A DNA stretch of 64,000 nucleotides from Sinonovacula constricta (GCA_007844125.1 CM017563.1:37950019-38014018), one strand, 5' to 3'; shown: positions 50,950-63,055, counted from the first letter of the stretch. The notes: a model not told the origin generated them from the sequence alone. Made by a program: numbers and translations.

Positions 50950-52494
50950 TCCCTATGATTTCTTGCTTTGTTTTTGGGAGCTGCTCAGGCACTTTTAGTT
51001 TTAACTGCTTTTTGTGTGGAATGGTTTGTTGGTTCTGTAGTTTTGTGAGTTCTTGGTGTTATTCTCTGTTCTTCCAGTTGCATGAGCTGTGTGATTTTAG
51101 GGCTGGTGGTGGGCCATGGGGCTGCTGAGGATGACATTAGGTTTCAGAGGCGCTGGTTTGCAATACTATTGGTGTTTAGTCGCCTCTCAATTTCTTCCTC
51201 GCCTTGTTGTAGTTTCATTGGTTGCTTCTCTGCTTGTTGCTCAGGAATAACTACCTCCACTTCCTCCGTTTCTTCTTTTTGCCTTGACGCACTGTCATCA
51301 CATGGTTAAGTATTTGTAAACTCAATGATAGTCTCATGTAGATGACGGCTACTATTGGATTTCACTGAAGATGTGCATTGGTCAGGATCGAAGATGCCTC
51401 TTCACCTGTTCATCATCTCGGCCCATTCTGGGAATTTATCCCTTTCTACTCTTTTGTCAATTACTAGCTTACCAGGGTATGTAATGTATACTTTCTTGTT
51501 CTGCTTTTATCTTGCTTATACATGTGTATTAGCTACAAAATCTGTAAGGGTTTCAAATGTCTCCTTCAGTTAGTCTCTGTTGATTCGGTAATTAAGTTTG
51601 CTCTTCAGCTGGCACGCTTTGGACACAATCAGTTCCATTGACTTGTAGTCTCGGAAACATATTATAATTGAGAGGGGAGATTCTAAGATTCTTTTGACTT
51701 TTCTTGACCGTGGAATTTCGACCGTAGAAATATCTCCGCGGCTGTCAAATGCGATGAGCTCGTAAATCCAACTATATTTTAGGATCAAGATGTAGCTCGT
51801 TGTTTAGGAAGAAATAATTGCGGTTTCAAACCCCGGCCGGGTCAAACCAACAAATTTAAAGTTGGTAGTAGTGGCTTCTCTCCTAACGCTCGGGGCTAAG
51901 AGGACAGCATTACGCCTGATTCGTCGGTGTCACTATAATGGACCGGCCGGGTTCAGTCCCTGGGGCCCTCATAAGTGCCCCTGTGCTATGAGGATAGAAA
52001 TATCGCTGCACAGTATCGGCAAAAATGCCGGCAAATCCCATCCATCCCTTTTAAATAATTGCCTCGCAGTTCTCGGTTATATTTGTTTCCGGGTTGCCTC
52101 TAAACATCGGATTATTTCTTATGGCTCTGGCTTCTGAATCAACAGATTTGTATTCTGTTGCTTCCAGTCTAGTATTGGAGTCGTTGCTCTGGTTAACAAT
52201 ATTTTCTATACATTGTTAACACCTTGAAAAAGGGTGTCAATGTTGTCGACATTGGCCATCATATAAAACAGAGTGACCAGTTTCTCGTCGGTAGGAAGAG
52301 ACCTAAATTTATTGGTTGAAATAGAATTGTCATCACTATTCTGCATATTTTGTGGGGTTTTATTGCTCTGTTTACAGAGGTATTTTGATACGTTCTTCCG
52401 GCGACCGTCTCCGGCTACTACGCAGCTACCGTCGTCAACATGTGGTTTGGGATGATCAGTGAAAATCTATGTTTACTTGCCGCTTTCTCTCCCA
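50950..52494 (-). pseudogene. LINE ORF1 remnant
   Basis: Pieces in order on the minus strand: MGEKAASKHRFS at 52494; a shifted frame with DHPKPHVDDGSC through SLPTDEKLVTLFYMMANVDN; then LEATEYKSVDSEARAIRNNP and FRGNPET (the start of an L1-like RRM); the type 3 SINE; IIICFRDYKSMELIVSKACQ and LNYRINRD (51788-51570); VYITYPGKLVIDKRVERDKF and PEWAEMM; and an acidic tail EETEEVEVVIPEQQAEK. This is the usual coiled coil-RRM-CTD order of LINE ORF1 proteins. Several frameshifts and stops are present. Confidence 0.55.
51822..52052 (+). mobile_element. tRNA-derived SINE (type 3) inside LINE ORF1
   Basis: A 5'-shortened copy starting in the B box. It is flanked by a 10-bp target duplication AAATAATTGC (51812-51821 and 52053-52062) and splits the LINE ORF1 remnant of the opposite strand. 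Confidence 0.75.
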
Positions 52495-52688
52495 TATTTT
52501 TCGCTTTTTTACACTTACACGCAAATACGACGCACTTACTTTCAATTCGCTGGCACTTTTACTGGCAGACAGACAGTACAGGTAGTAACAGTCTCAAATT
52601 AATAGCCATTTGTTTATCCCTCGGAAAAAAGACGTGTTCGTCATTTCCATGACCACATGGCCATGTATTTCTATGTAAATACAAATGC

Positions 52689-52876
52689 TTGTTTGTTGGG
52701 TTTATCGTCCCACCAACAGTATTTCAGTTATCTGAAGACGGTGTCCACTTGAAGCTGATATAGTGCTGCCTTCACTGTGTATAGCATGTCGTGAATACCC
52801 GGCATAATACCACACCCAGTCACATTATCCTGACACCGGGCCAACCAGTCGTGGAACTACCCTTATAGTTGCTTGA
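52689..52876 (-). mobile_element. tRNA-derived SINE (type 2), truncated
   Basis: Only the tail and central body are present (TTTGTTGGGTTTATCGTCCC onward); the tRNA-like head is missing after 52876. Confidence 0.65.
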
Positions 52877-53590
52877 GCTTAAGTTATTACAAATACAAAG
52901 GTCTTACCTCAGTATTTGGTAGGTATGAGTATTTAGTTACCTAGAATCTTTTTCAAAAATGTCATTTCCAAACGTTAAAGATCGCCTTAGACTGCAGCAG
53001 AATGATGCAATCGTACCTTATTTAATGACTATATCAATGAGTTAAAGTTCTTAAGAACTACACGTACATTAAAATGAGAAATTTAGGAATAAAATTAAGA
53101 ATATTCTTAAAAATTCCTAGCTGCAAGGGAGATAACTAGTACATGTATTTCATGTTAAATATGGGGAAATAGTCTCCGCTAAAATCTTTGAGTTCAAGTC
53201 TAAGAAAGTCGGTGTGCTTCTTACTGGTTGAGTTTGAGCGAAATAGATTCTGATTTTTAGTTTATCATCTGATTATTAGTCTTAAAATGCTCCTATTCTA
53301 GTTGAGACTAATTACCGCTTAGCTAGCTAAGTATGATTTGATCAGGTTTTGGGAAAAAACGTAAAGATCTGCATCAGCCAGGTCTGCTGGCAGACTTCTG
53401 GTCAGGATCTTCACTATTTTTGTGGCATCTCGAGATAAAATATTTACTTTTTTTGCCTTTTAATTGAAGGTAAAACAAGTGATAACTTGTATTGGTTTTA
53501 AAATGTTGTAGAATTATAAGATTCATCTCCGTTCAAGATATTTAGAAGGTCCATAGCAAATTATGATGAAGGTGGTCCCGCGACTGTGAT
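52876..53590. other. No gene seen
   Basis: Contains CTGCAAGGGAGATAACTAGT, related to 45895, and otherwise AT-rich DNA without recognisable coding sequence. Confidence 0.35.
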
Positions 53591-53872
53591 AAATGGGTCC
53601 TCTTCGTCTATTGAGCTACATTTGGTCCCACCACAATTTGGCAGAGTCTGGTTGGAATCTACCGCTTCTCCGGGAATATCAATTAATTTCCTTTTTAACA
53701 GCGATTGACGGATCATTTTGTAACGGGTTATCAATGGTGAAGCGACCGCTGCTCAATCGGGAGAGGCGTTTTTTTATATTTCTGGGAAACACGTCACAGT
53801 TTTCGAAAGTTTTCGAAAGTTTACTGTGCAATCTTCTATGCAGCGGCATCTTTTATTGTCACAATTTTAGTT
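53580..53872 (-). pseudogene. Possible frameshifted coding remnant, unidentified
   Basis: The minus strand opens MPLHRRLHSKLSKTFENCDV and runs 56 codons to a TGA near 53690. In another frame it goes on as DIPGEAVDSNQTLPNCGGTK to SSIDEEDPFITVAGPPSS and stop. Composition looks protein-like in both halves, which suggests one frameshift. No family recognised; it may be chance or a retroelement piece. Confidence 0.2.
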
Positions 53873-54249
53873 AGAGTGTTGAACTGTATTAGATTGGAAT
53901 GTCGTTGAAAGGCCAGAAGGGGACATTTTAATTAAATTGTCGAATACAGTGTCTTCTCGTCGTCAAGCTTTTCTCTTCTTCGGTTCTTCTACGAATTCCT
54001 TAAAAAGAAAATATGTATATGTGTTATTTAGCAATTTCCATCACCAACACCATCATAGTCATCATCGTCGTCGTCGTTGGGCAGTGTGGGTCTGTAGGGT
54101 ATTTGAAGATTTACATCTCCTTTATGCCCTCCCTGTCAAACACTCTCACATGTATGGGGGAAAGGAAAGATTTTGTTTCTTGATCCGCCAGCAGCAATTC
54201 CTGTCGACAGAAAAAGAGTAGCATGCTCCTATTAGAAATATTTTAGAAA

Positions 54250-54640
54250 AAAAACAACATTACGCTACAACGTCAAAGGTGGTATCCGATAGTTTGCCTA
54301 TGTCAAATACAAGTAATAAAGCCTTACCCCTGTTGGGGATTTTGGGCTTTTTCTGCTTAAACTCATGCTTTAGTGTAAATTAACACGACTTTAAACACCC
54401 GCTCAAATGTCAGACAGTAAATATCGTTAAATTCGCCATAAATGTTATTTCTTTCTAAATCTACAAAAAGGCACGATTGGGAGTTAAAAACAGATACCGA
54501 CGTCAGAGCTTATTATCCGGATTTTCTAAGTTTAAAACCGTGCAGCACGGCTCAGACAGGAAATACATGTTCACCAAATTAAGGACAAATTAGGTGTTAT
54601 GTTACACTTTTACATTGATGTCGACAAAATCTCCATGAAA
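54250..54640 (-). repeat. Inverted, diverged remnant of the array 3' flank
   Basis: The reverse complement follows the 3' flank of the array genes in order: CTGAGCC(G/A)(T/C)G, GATGTCGATATCT-like, TGTGC-TTTTTGTAGATTT-GGAAAGAA, then ATGAGTTTA(A/T)GCAGAAA and TTTGACATAGGCAAA. No exon 5 is found beside it. Confidence 0.5.
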
Positions 54641-55165
54641 CGACCAACAATTCGTGCAACGATTAACCATAGCAACCAAACTTAAATTTGTTTTCTTTTC
54701 TGTTTATTTGTTTTTGTGGTAGCTTTTATTATCGTTGCTTCCCACTCTTAAAACTTAATTTTTGTCGGTATAATTTTCTTGTTTGTTGCAGGATTTGTAA
54801 GACTCGTTCATTACATAATTTCATTCACTTCAATATGCCATTCGCGTAACATATACACTAATAACTCCTTAATCCGTAGATTTTGGACCGCTGAAAATGC
54901 ACGGAATGTTCAGGATTCCAGATTGTAGAATTTTTTTAGTTTTCATTCTTTATTGGCTTTTTAAAAATTGTGTATGTCTGAAATAGCAGGGCCAAGTGAA
55001 ACAAAAGACAACACCTGATACATTTTCTCCTTTTGAGTGGGGCGTTGCATCGTTATCATTTTGTTTGTGATTTCAAAAGTTTCAAAGCAATGCCTCAGAT
55101 AAGCATAGCCTTGATTTCTTCCATTTTATTATGATAAGCGCATAGAAAATAAATGATTTGTTTAC

Positions 55166-55344
55166 CGGGAATAGTGGGGTAGAGTCACTTGGCCGTGCAC
55201 TGACATCGAAGAAGAGGACGATATCGACTTCGCTCTGAATCCATATAACCAGTGGGTATGGCGAGTTGAAGGTCAGCCCAGCATCCACCACATACAGACG
55301 TTTCACGTTGGTCGGATGCATCTCGTACATGCCTGCGAACATCT
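55166..55344 (-). CDS. Cytosolic phospholipase A2-like exon (catalytic-Asp region)
   Basis: A 179-nt internal exon on the minus strand. The acceptor is TTTCCTCCTCCACAG at 55345 and the donor CCCG|GTAAAC at 55165. It enters in phase 1 and leaves after 59 full codons. The product contains KRLYVVDAGLTFNSPYPLV, VDIVLFF and DVSARPSDSTPLF. In group IV cytosolic phospholipases A2 the matching VVDSGLTFN and FDFSARPSDSSPPF blocks hold the catalytic Asp of the Ser/Asp dyad, which releases fatty acids such as arachidonate from membrane phospholipids. Asp and ARPSD are kept; the usual LRPQR between them reads IWIQS. No other exon of the enzyme was seen within several kb, so this is either one exon of a gene with long introns or an orphan fragment. 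Confidence 0.72.
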
Positions 55345-55611
55345 CTGTGGAGGAGGAAATAACATAAGATTAAGACAGTAGAAAGCATGTATGGTACATA
55401 CAAATTACCTATAAGCTTATACAAAAAGTATTAAGGTTGATTGGGTCGCAGAGAACGTGACCATAATAGTAATAATTGGTTTTGGAAATTTCTATGGGGT
55501 GATGACACAGTTTTAAGAGGTTTTCGTATTTTAGCAGTAAGGTTTATGTTTATGCTATTCAGCAGTAAAATGACCACATTGTTCTATATCTATTATGCTG
55601 TTAGGATTTAA

Positions 55612-56151
55612 GGTATTAGATGTGTAATTAATCTCATGAATATTCGTGTAAGGTCGGCATTTAGGGTTTTACGATGTTACATGTTCGATCATTTACGTCA
55701 ACACTCTGCCTTCCGAGAACAAAATCACCCGATTTTAGTTTTCCAATTTTATCTAATGAAATCGCGCCAATTTCTTCACCCCAAAATGGCGACAAGGAAT
55801 CGCGGTCAGCGAGGAAGAATCGCAAAAAAAAAAAGCAAAATTAAAGCAAAGAAGGAAAGAAGTGTGTTTTCTAATGTTTTGGAGTATTTTTATTTAGAAA
55901 AGTATACTCTTATAAAAATGTAGAAAACAACTGACATTACTCTGTTTTCTTTATTTTGTCTTCGTCCAATGTTGACAAGTATGAGACTATTTAAAGGTCA
56001 GATTTGAGGACGTTGACCTAGTACATAAAAATTCGCAAAACTCCAGTTAGCTGAGGTGAAAAGTTGTTAAAATAATCCAGAATACAATGCTGAATAATGT
56101 GATCTATCATTTGTCAGGAGTTAATTTAGTCACTATTACACATCTAATACC
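55612..56151. mobile_element. 540-bp MITE with TTAA flanks
   Basis: GGTATTAGATGTGTAAT at the left is a perfect inverted copy of the right end. TTAA borders both ends (55608-55611 and 56152-56155), and the inverted match runs through it for 22 bp in all (55607-55628, 56135-56156). A TTAA target fits piggyBac or Kolobok. No transposase is encoded; the 95-codon frame over it (55636-55923) is not recognised. Confidence 0.7.
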
Positions 56152-56156
56152 TTAAA

Positions 56157-57620
56157 CTGTTTGTTGTACATTTTATGGTTAATATGTATTGGGTGTCTGT
56201 CCACTTAATACAGAAATGGGCTGACAGTTCGCGATTGGTACACAAGTAACATTGTAATGACCGAAATTGACCAGCAAAGACAGGTATAGACCAACAGTTC
56301 GGGGAATTGTCTTTAGTATCAAATGGTAAATTATCGTGTATTAAGCATATTTTATGGATGGTTGTTTTGGATGATGATTTATATATTAAAACATGACCTG
56401 TATATATATTAAATGAGTTGCTACGTTAAAGTAAATCGAGTGTAACAGAAAATATATAGAATTTAAAAATTAACACAACAGGTGACTTGCATATTTTAAT
56501 GTAGACGTGTATACCAAATTTTAAGAAAATTCTCCAACCAGTTTTGAATTGATGAATATATTTGTCTTCGAAAATTGGTATTAAATGTGTTTTATTTTTA
56601 GAAATACAAACACTCCAAATATTATGTTATTTCCGTTTTAGTATTTTGCTATTGAGTATCGTTTGAAAACAAAAAAAACAACAACATTAGACCAACAACA
56701 AAATCATGTTACTTGATTGGCTTGACTTAAACTACTCCAAATATGTAATTAATTATTTACAAACCAAGCAAGTTAAAGACTCATTTTCCCAATTGTTCTG
56801 CTTACAGTACTTTATTGCAAAAAGCACCGAGCTCTTGATAGCCACACGATTTCTTTCACAGTTGCCCAGAATGTGATGCTGCAACAACAACAAAACTAAT
56901 AATTTCACTACATGGTTTTGATTTTCTCTTTTACTAAATATACAACGAATTTGTAATCAAATTTAGCACAAACCATACAATTAAAATTCATTTACAAAAA
57001 CAAAAATTAAAAACTATACATGTTTCCTTCTTAATTTGGTAGAGTTATGCAGAAATAATTGTCTAAGTAAAAAGGTAGAAAACGAATAATTTTACCATTC
57101 GTCCCAATACTGGGATTCGAATCCCCAGTTTAGAAGCAATTTAACCCTTATTTTGATACTTTTCAACTGGAGGTGCATCAATACATTTGCTCTACTTTAA
57201 TTATTAATGTGAATATTGGTCCGAGGTTTAAGCTTGTTGGTCATAAATATGTGAAAATCAAGGCTCATGCATGCAACTACCTTACGAAAACATTTTCGTA
57301 TGTTGAATGCTCTGTTTACAACGTTTTTCTTTACATAACTTTCCTGCAACTTTGATGCTCTGCATAAATTTCTTCTTGTACGTACATTTTTCAAGATTTG
57401 GTTATAGATGTATGAGAAACGTTGAGTATTAGAGCAGGCAGAAAGTATAAGGCAATAGAAAACGATCAAATTACTTTATTGAATCTGTTATTTGTTTACA
57501 AATGTGATGTTCGGGAAAATTATTAATTCAGCAAAGTTTATATTTCCAAATATGGCGATAAGACAAAGCGTGTAACATGGATCTTATTTAAAAGAAATAA
57601 GAGGATACACAATGTATAAA
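56157..57620. other. No gene seen
   Basis: AT-rich. A tRNA B-box-like GGGGATTCGAATCCC (minus strand, about 57108-57131) is the only recognisable element and is too short to call. ORFs at 57173 and 57197 are not supported. Confidence 0.35.
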
Positions 57621-57624
57621 ACAT

Positions 57625-58135
57625 TATGCTACAACCATTTACTCTTCTCTGGCCATTTGTTTCTTGATTAAAGAAGATAATTTTATTAACAATCAACAAT
57701 TGTGTTCTTCTAATAAAAATAATACTTCTCTCTCTCTCTTCTAAATACTATGTGGTCATTTTTTTTTTCAGTGACGTCACAACTTTCGTCAGAACTTTTC
57801 AAAGAAAACGTCAGCGCTTGGACATTCAAATCGATCGTTTTTGGTTTTTTTTTTTTTGTTTTTTTTTGTCATTGCTTGCATTTGAGAAACCCCTCAAGAA
57901 CAGCGTGTTTAGAGCCCTGTAAAACCGGTTTAAGCACCCAAGTCGACCCCTCTTGCCGACTGACCGTTCCAAGGCGGTAACTTTCGGGTTTGCTCCTTTT
58001 GTTAAATGACTCATCCCAGGTTTGTTCTTACTTTTACAGTTGGCTTGCATGTGAATATATTTGTCCTGTGTCTTTTCCAATGTTGATATTTATATGTTGC
58101 AATGCTCATAGGACATTGTCATTTATTCTTATCAT
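57625..58135 (-). repeat. Interspersed repeat R1, reverse copy
   Basis: Shares GCTACAACCATTTA, the CTCTCTCT core, GTCAGCGCTTGG and TTGCAATGCTCATAGGAC with the copy at 48430. Open frames over it are not genes. Confidence 0.6.
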
Positions 58136-60557
58136 TTAATATAATAAAAATCGCGTTTACATACTGTACCTACACCACCACAACCACAACCACCCTAAAA
58201 CGACGTAAATGGTACGTAAAACCTTTATGAACAACACTACCTAGAACTTGTTAACATTATAAGTAAAACTTAAGTATTACTTTTATCAAGACAACACAAT
58301 TTTTAACAATTTAAGATAAGAATGAATAGTTCGTTCGATTGCAAAATATTTAAAAAGTTGTAATAACATATTAAATGCATGTATATAAAACTAATTTTGC
58401 TTCAGGTCACCAAACACCTGGCTGTCCTTATAAATGGTAAGTTATATAAATGTGAAATTCCAAATTTTACAATGCACGCTCGAGGAGATTTATATTGTCG
58501 CCTCATGTAAAGTAAGTAAAATTTTGAACTATTGTGCCGGAAGTATTTCATAATTATAAAAAAATTAAAACACTGTTTTTCATAAGGAAACCATCTTTTG
58601 AGTGTCTTTGTTGATTTATAATTGTTTATACATTGTTAAACTTCACATAAATAATGAAAAGAACGCTGACAATAAAACACAATCTTTGAACTCACCAGGT
58701 ATGCATTGAATATAAAATTTAAATGCTCTCAAAATGTAATGTTCAATTTTCAAATGTAACACAAATCTTAAAGTTCCATTCAAAATGTGCATGCAGTTCA
58801 ATTGTATGAATCTCCCTGTAAAAGGGCGAATTCCGAGCCGTTAAAATGATGTAAACGATCTTATACTGATCAAAAACGATAACCGAACTACAACCAAACA
58901 GCTGTTAATCCGACAGTTGGTTTAAAACGATCACAGAATTAAAAACAGTTATAGATCGGTAAGTTTAAACTTAATTTTAAATGACTGTTACTTTTAAAAT
59001 AGCCAATAATGTATCAACAATAATAAATTTTAAAATTATTATAAGCGAATAATACAGAATTAAGTAGTTGTTATTCGACATTTGGCACAATAACGGTCAA
59101 AATAATGTCTTAAAGAACAGCATGTTTGAAATAGCATAGTCTTTAAAGCCTAAGCCAAATAAATAACATTCGACGTGTGATTTCGTTTTAAATTTTAATA
59201 TTTTTAATATTCCTTGAATGGAAGCTAATGAGTTCTACAATAACTGTCTATTCTATTTAATACAATATTAATGTACTTCAATATATAGTTATTGCCATAA
59301 TTAAAGTTCAGTTTGACAATGCAAAAGTTTAGATTAAATTAAAAAGTATAATACAAATAATATAGTCTTGAAGTTTAAAACAATATCAAAGTATTACGAA
59401 GTAAAAATAGTCCTAATCGATACCAATTAGGCTTGAACCCACAACCACCAAAATCTAAAAAGCAAGATTGCGCGCCAAGTATCTATTATTGCCTATTTCG
59501 TGCCATATGTTTAAATGTAAGAATACAGTGGAAACATTTTAATGTATGTTTCTATATTAAGGCTCTTTTGATGTTGCGATTAGAGGATATAGGGCAATTA
59601 CCAATCCGTAATTCATAATAAGTATAAATTAATGTAAACTAGTTTTGAATAGATTTTGACTATATATAACATACTCGTTATTGGCTTTAAAAACAACAAC
59701 ACAATAACAAACAAAACACAAGAGGATTAAGATTTAAAAAAACAACAACAGTAAGTAGTAATACTACGATATATGTGTGTATGTGTGTGCATGCGTGCGT
59801 GCGTGTTTGTGTTCTTTGTACTGTAACATCGCACCGACAGTTATTATTGGCGACGTCCATCTATTTATAAAAATAACAGATTGAAATTGTGTATATGTAT
59901 TCTTTCTTACTTTATTGACCATTTGGGTATACATTTTTTAAATATAAAGAAAATAAATTCCAAAATAAGCTTTTTAAAAATTACCACTGTCACTGGTATG
60001 ATTCATTTTACTATTTTTAAAGAGAAAAAATGCAATGTCAGCAAATAATTAACGAATTATTATGAGTTGGTTACAAATCATATAACGTGCTCTTAGTAAT
60101 GAATAAGACGTTCATATTATTATATCATCCAAATTTAAGTGTAAGCACTTATAACAAGCAACTCTACTCAGCATATGCGTCACAAGTTTCCCTAGAAACA
60201 AGTTACCCACTTTGTCATTGCGTCAGCCAGTCTATTGACATACTTACCACAAGTTCTTATCAAATACCACACTGCAACTTGATCCAGTAACGCTTGATCC
60301 ACTTAATTATCTGCATAATTTCGTCAATTGGTATATTGTTCTTATAACACCTCAAATTGTCCTTGTAACGAGTGCTCCACTTTGTCATTAACTTAACTTT
60401 GTTTAGTGATGTATTGACAACCTGTTACATGTGTATGCAACTTGCCATGCAATACTTTTTAAAGCGACCTGGTCACTTGTGTAATGTTTATGTCTGGTAT
60501 AGACTCTCGCGTGATTCGTTTAGACATATTCTACGTTCTTGATAACTACATAGTTAA
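58136..60557. other. No gene seen
   Basis: Very AT-rich. A degenerate tRNA-like B box (GGTTGTGGGTTCAAGCC on the minus strand, about 59432) may be an old SINE. A (GT/GC)n-like stretch lies at about 59770-59810. Confidence 0.35.
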
Positions 60558-60815
60558 TTAATAAGAATATATGATAAAGTCCTATGAGCTTTGCAACATA
60601 TACAAAACTCCGAAAAGGCACAGAACAAAGGTATTTCACATGCAAGCCAAGCGAAAAGTAAGAACAAATTTGTGATGAGTCATTTAACGAAAAGAGCAAA
60701 CCCGACAGTTACCGCCTTGAACGGTCAGTCGGCAATATGGACCGACTGGCGTGCTTAAACCGGTTTTACAGAGCTCTAACCTCACACTTCCTGAAGAGTT
60801 TCTCAAATGCAACAT
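60558..60815 (+). repeat. Interspersed repeat R1, left half
   Basis: Starts AAGAATATATGATAAAGTCC and runs to CTCAAATGCAACA, then unrelated sequence. Confidence 0.55.
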
Positions 60816-61104
60816 ACTTAAATAAATCTTTAACACTGGTGTCTTACCATGCAAGAGAATTTGCAAGCCCAACAATACATGATGTCATTCATATTAAAAC
60901 ATGTTAATTTTAAAAGAAAACTGTAACATTTTTATAATCTCATCTGCAGACATATGCCGACATTTGTATGATATATTTAACCCGCTATATATAAACATAC
61001 ATACTCCGACAAATGAGTAAGTAGATCTAAGATGATGGTTTTACCGTTCAGTTTTTTGTCTTCACGTGAAATGCAAGGAAGTGGGACAAAATAATTCAAT
61101 AAAG

Positions 61105-61222
61105 GATCTGATATGAGTGTTCATTAGATACGGAAAATATCTAACGAGCTAGATAAAATGTTACGAAACAAGCCTCGTATCATTTTAGACAACAAGTTTA
61201 ATATTTTCAGTATCTAATGGTA
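61105..61222. repeat. Small foldback (MITE-like)
   Basis: CATTAGATACGGAAAATAT (about 61124) and its inverted copy ATATTTTCAGTATCTAATGG (about 61201) enclose an imperfectly palindromic middle (AGATAAAATG and ATCATTTTAGA). Confidence 0.5.
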
Positions 61223-61826
61223 ACGAATATTAGATTTGATTTATCACATAACCAAAACAAAACAAAACGTTTACAATGCGTCATCTTTTTGTAGCATGAA
61301 CAGTCGGCCTGTGACATCTGTAATTCGGTTTGGGAGAATCCGCACAAAAAATAGTTCCACTCTTTACTCGACCATTTTCCATAAAAAGGGAACGATTTGT
61401 TCATAACAAATGTAATAAATTATTATTTTTATGAACTAAAATGAAATTTTTCAACAAGATGAATAAAATGGCGACAACAAAGTGATCACGAAATGGCATA
61501 TACACTACACATACTTAATGACGTCACACTACGATAACTAACTAGTGTGTTACCAAAAATAACGCATGAGTGTTACCTCACGCTCGCGTGGTAGGTTAAG
61601 TGATAAAATGTATCAACTCCTTGTCAATGGGTGTATTTCATTATACTAAAAAATACATGTACAAAGAGAGCAGTGGATATGTAACAAAAACCATTCTCAG
61701 TTTGATTAATGTTGTATTACCAGCCATCATGGTTTCTTTTACATTTTTTATATTTCAAATCGATTATACAATATACACTTCACATATAACTTAGTCATGT
61801 CATTTTATTATAATAGTAGTCAGAAC

Positions 61827-62080
61827 GGGTCGATCGTGGCGTTGTGGTAGAGTCGCCGATTTGTAACTCCTGTGACTGCTTAGCCTCTCGCTACTAGGGT
61901 TCGAGTCCCGTTCGGAGCGGAGGACTTAATTTGGGAATGTCGTCCAGCTGGCTTGCGGTGCGCCGGTTGTTCAACCCAGACATTTGTCTTGGGTCTTCTT
62001 CCACCAACAAGCTAGACGCTTCTATAATGATCATAACTGGTTGCTGCAATGTACTTCAAAAACAAAACAAAACAAAAACA
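61827..62080 (+). mobile_element. tRNA-derived SINE (type 1), separate insertion
   Basis: GTGGCGTTGTGGTAGAGTCG (A box), GGTTCGAGTCCC (B box), AAACAAAAC tail. A 13-bp target duplication TAGTAGT(C/T)AGAAC lies at 61814-61826 and 62081-62093. Confidence 0.8.
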
Positions 62081-62428
62081 TAGTAGTTAGAACACTTTTA
62101 AAGAATAAAAATATCCACGTACTAAAAAAGGGTAATCATGGTATTTAATTGTTAATAAATTGTCTGATATGAGTTAGTAAGCCTGAGCTAAAACACATAT
62201 TAGTAATTGCATTCTGCCTCTATATTTATCTTGCACAAATCAAGACCACCTCTTGTCTTGCAGTATTTTTGTACATATGTAACTATTACAATTTCATTAT
62301 ACATCTGGATACAAATATCCACACAAAAATATCTAAACCAATGGAAAGTAGCAAAGAATTTTATTAATTACGGATGGGTTTTATTTCTTTTATTCTTACT
62401 TAAACAAATGAGCTATATTGTATTTGCA

Positions 62429-62650
62429 GAGCAGTCGCGAAACAGCAAATGATGACAAATACAAATTTTCTCCAATAGGCATATAATTTGAATTTTGAGC
62501 AAAAGCGCTTTTTTCATATGCCTACATGCCAACGATATAAAATCATACGCTTAAATAATGTATGTTGGGTTGTTTGGTGCGTTTTGATACTGAATTTGAG
62601 CTAGTGGTACCAGTCCAGGCTTCAAACAGGCATCTTTTATAAGAAAACAA
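62429..62650 (+). repeat. Direct repeat pair, left copy
   Basis: About 225 bp, diverged from 62828-63055. Shared pieces: AAATGATGACAAAT, AATTTTCTCC, AATAATGTATGTTGGGTT, CTCTTTTATAAG. ORFs over both copies are not conserved between them. Confidence 0.6.
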
Positions 62651-62827
62651 TTCCCTATGTACACATGTATAGCCCATGTGAGCTCCCATTGGGTTAAAAT
62701 GGGGGAAATGACTCGCATACAAGCGTTTCCAGCACAGGCTGCTCATGACCTATCGCGAAAAGGAACCAATATCCCGTATCTCTTGGGCCCGTACTCGGTA
62801 CCAATACCAAGTTTTCACATGCTTATC

Positions 62828-63055
62828 ATGTATTTGCAGTTACGAAAAAAAGTAAATGATGACAAATGTAAATTTTCTCCCATAGACTGCTTATGGGAAA
62901 TTTTAATTTTGAACAAAAGCACTTTCTGCGTATGCCTACACTCGCACGATATAAAAGCAGACACCCAAATAATGTATGTTGGGTTACTTTGTGCCTTTTG
63001 ATGATGGGTTAGTGGCACCAGTTCAAGCTTCAGACAAGCCTCTTTTATAAGTTTA
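62828..63055 (+). repeat. Direct repeat pair, right copy
   Basis: Partner of 62429-62650, with about 180 bp between the two. Confidence 0.6.

Larger units (their letters stand above)
46545..52660 (-). mobile_element. Decayed LINE (non-LTR retrotransposon) mosaic
   Basis: Minus-strand fragments occur in the right order: ORF1 (52494 down to about 50950), ORF2 endonuclease start (50905-50635), endonuclease-RT linker (49260-49020), RT start (48420-48120) and ORF2 C-terminus (47020-46560). Between them lie SINEs, R1 and unit-like DNA; the RT core was not found. All frames carry stops or shifts, so it is dead. The family looks like an APE-type LINE with an RRM-type ORF1; I cannot name the clade. 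Confidence 0.6.

Noticed and set aside
50928..51309. Two + strand ORFs rich in Cys and Ser
   Set aside because: Antisense to the LINE ORF1 remnant.
55185..55424. 79-aa minus-strand ORF with Arg-rich C-terminus
   Set aside because: Wrong frame over the PLA2-like exon.
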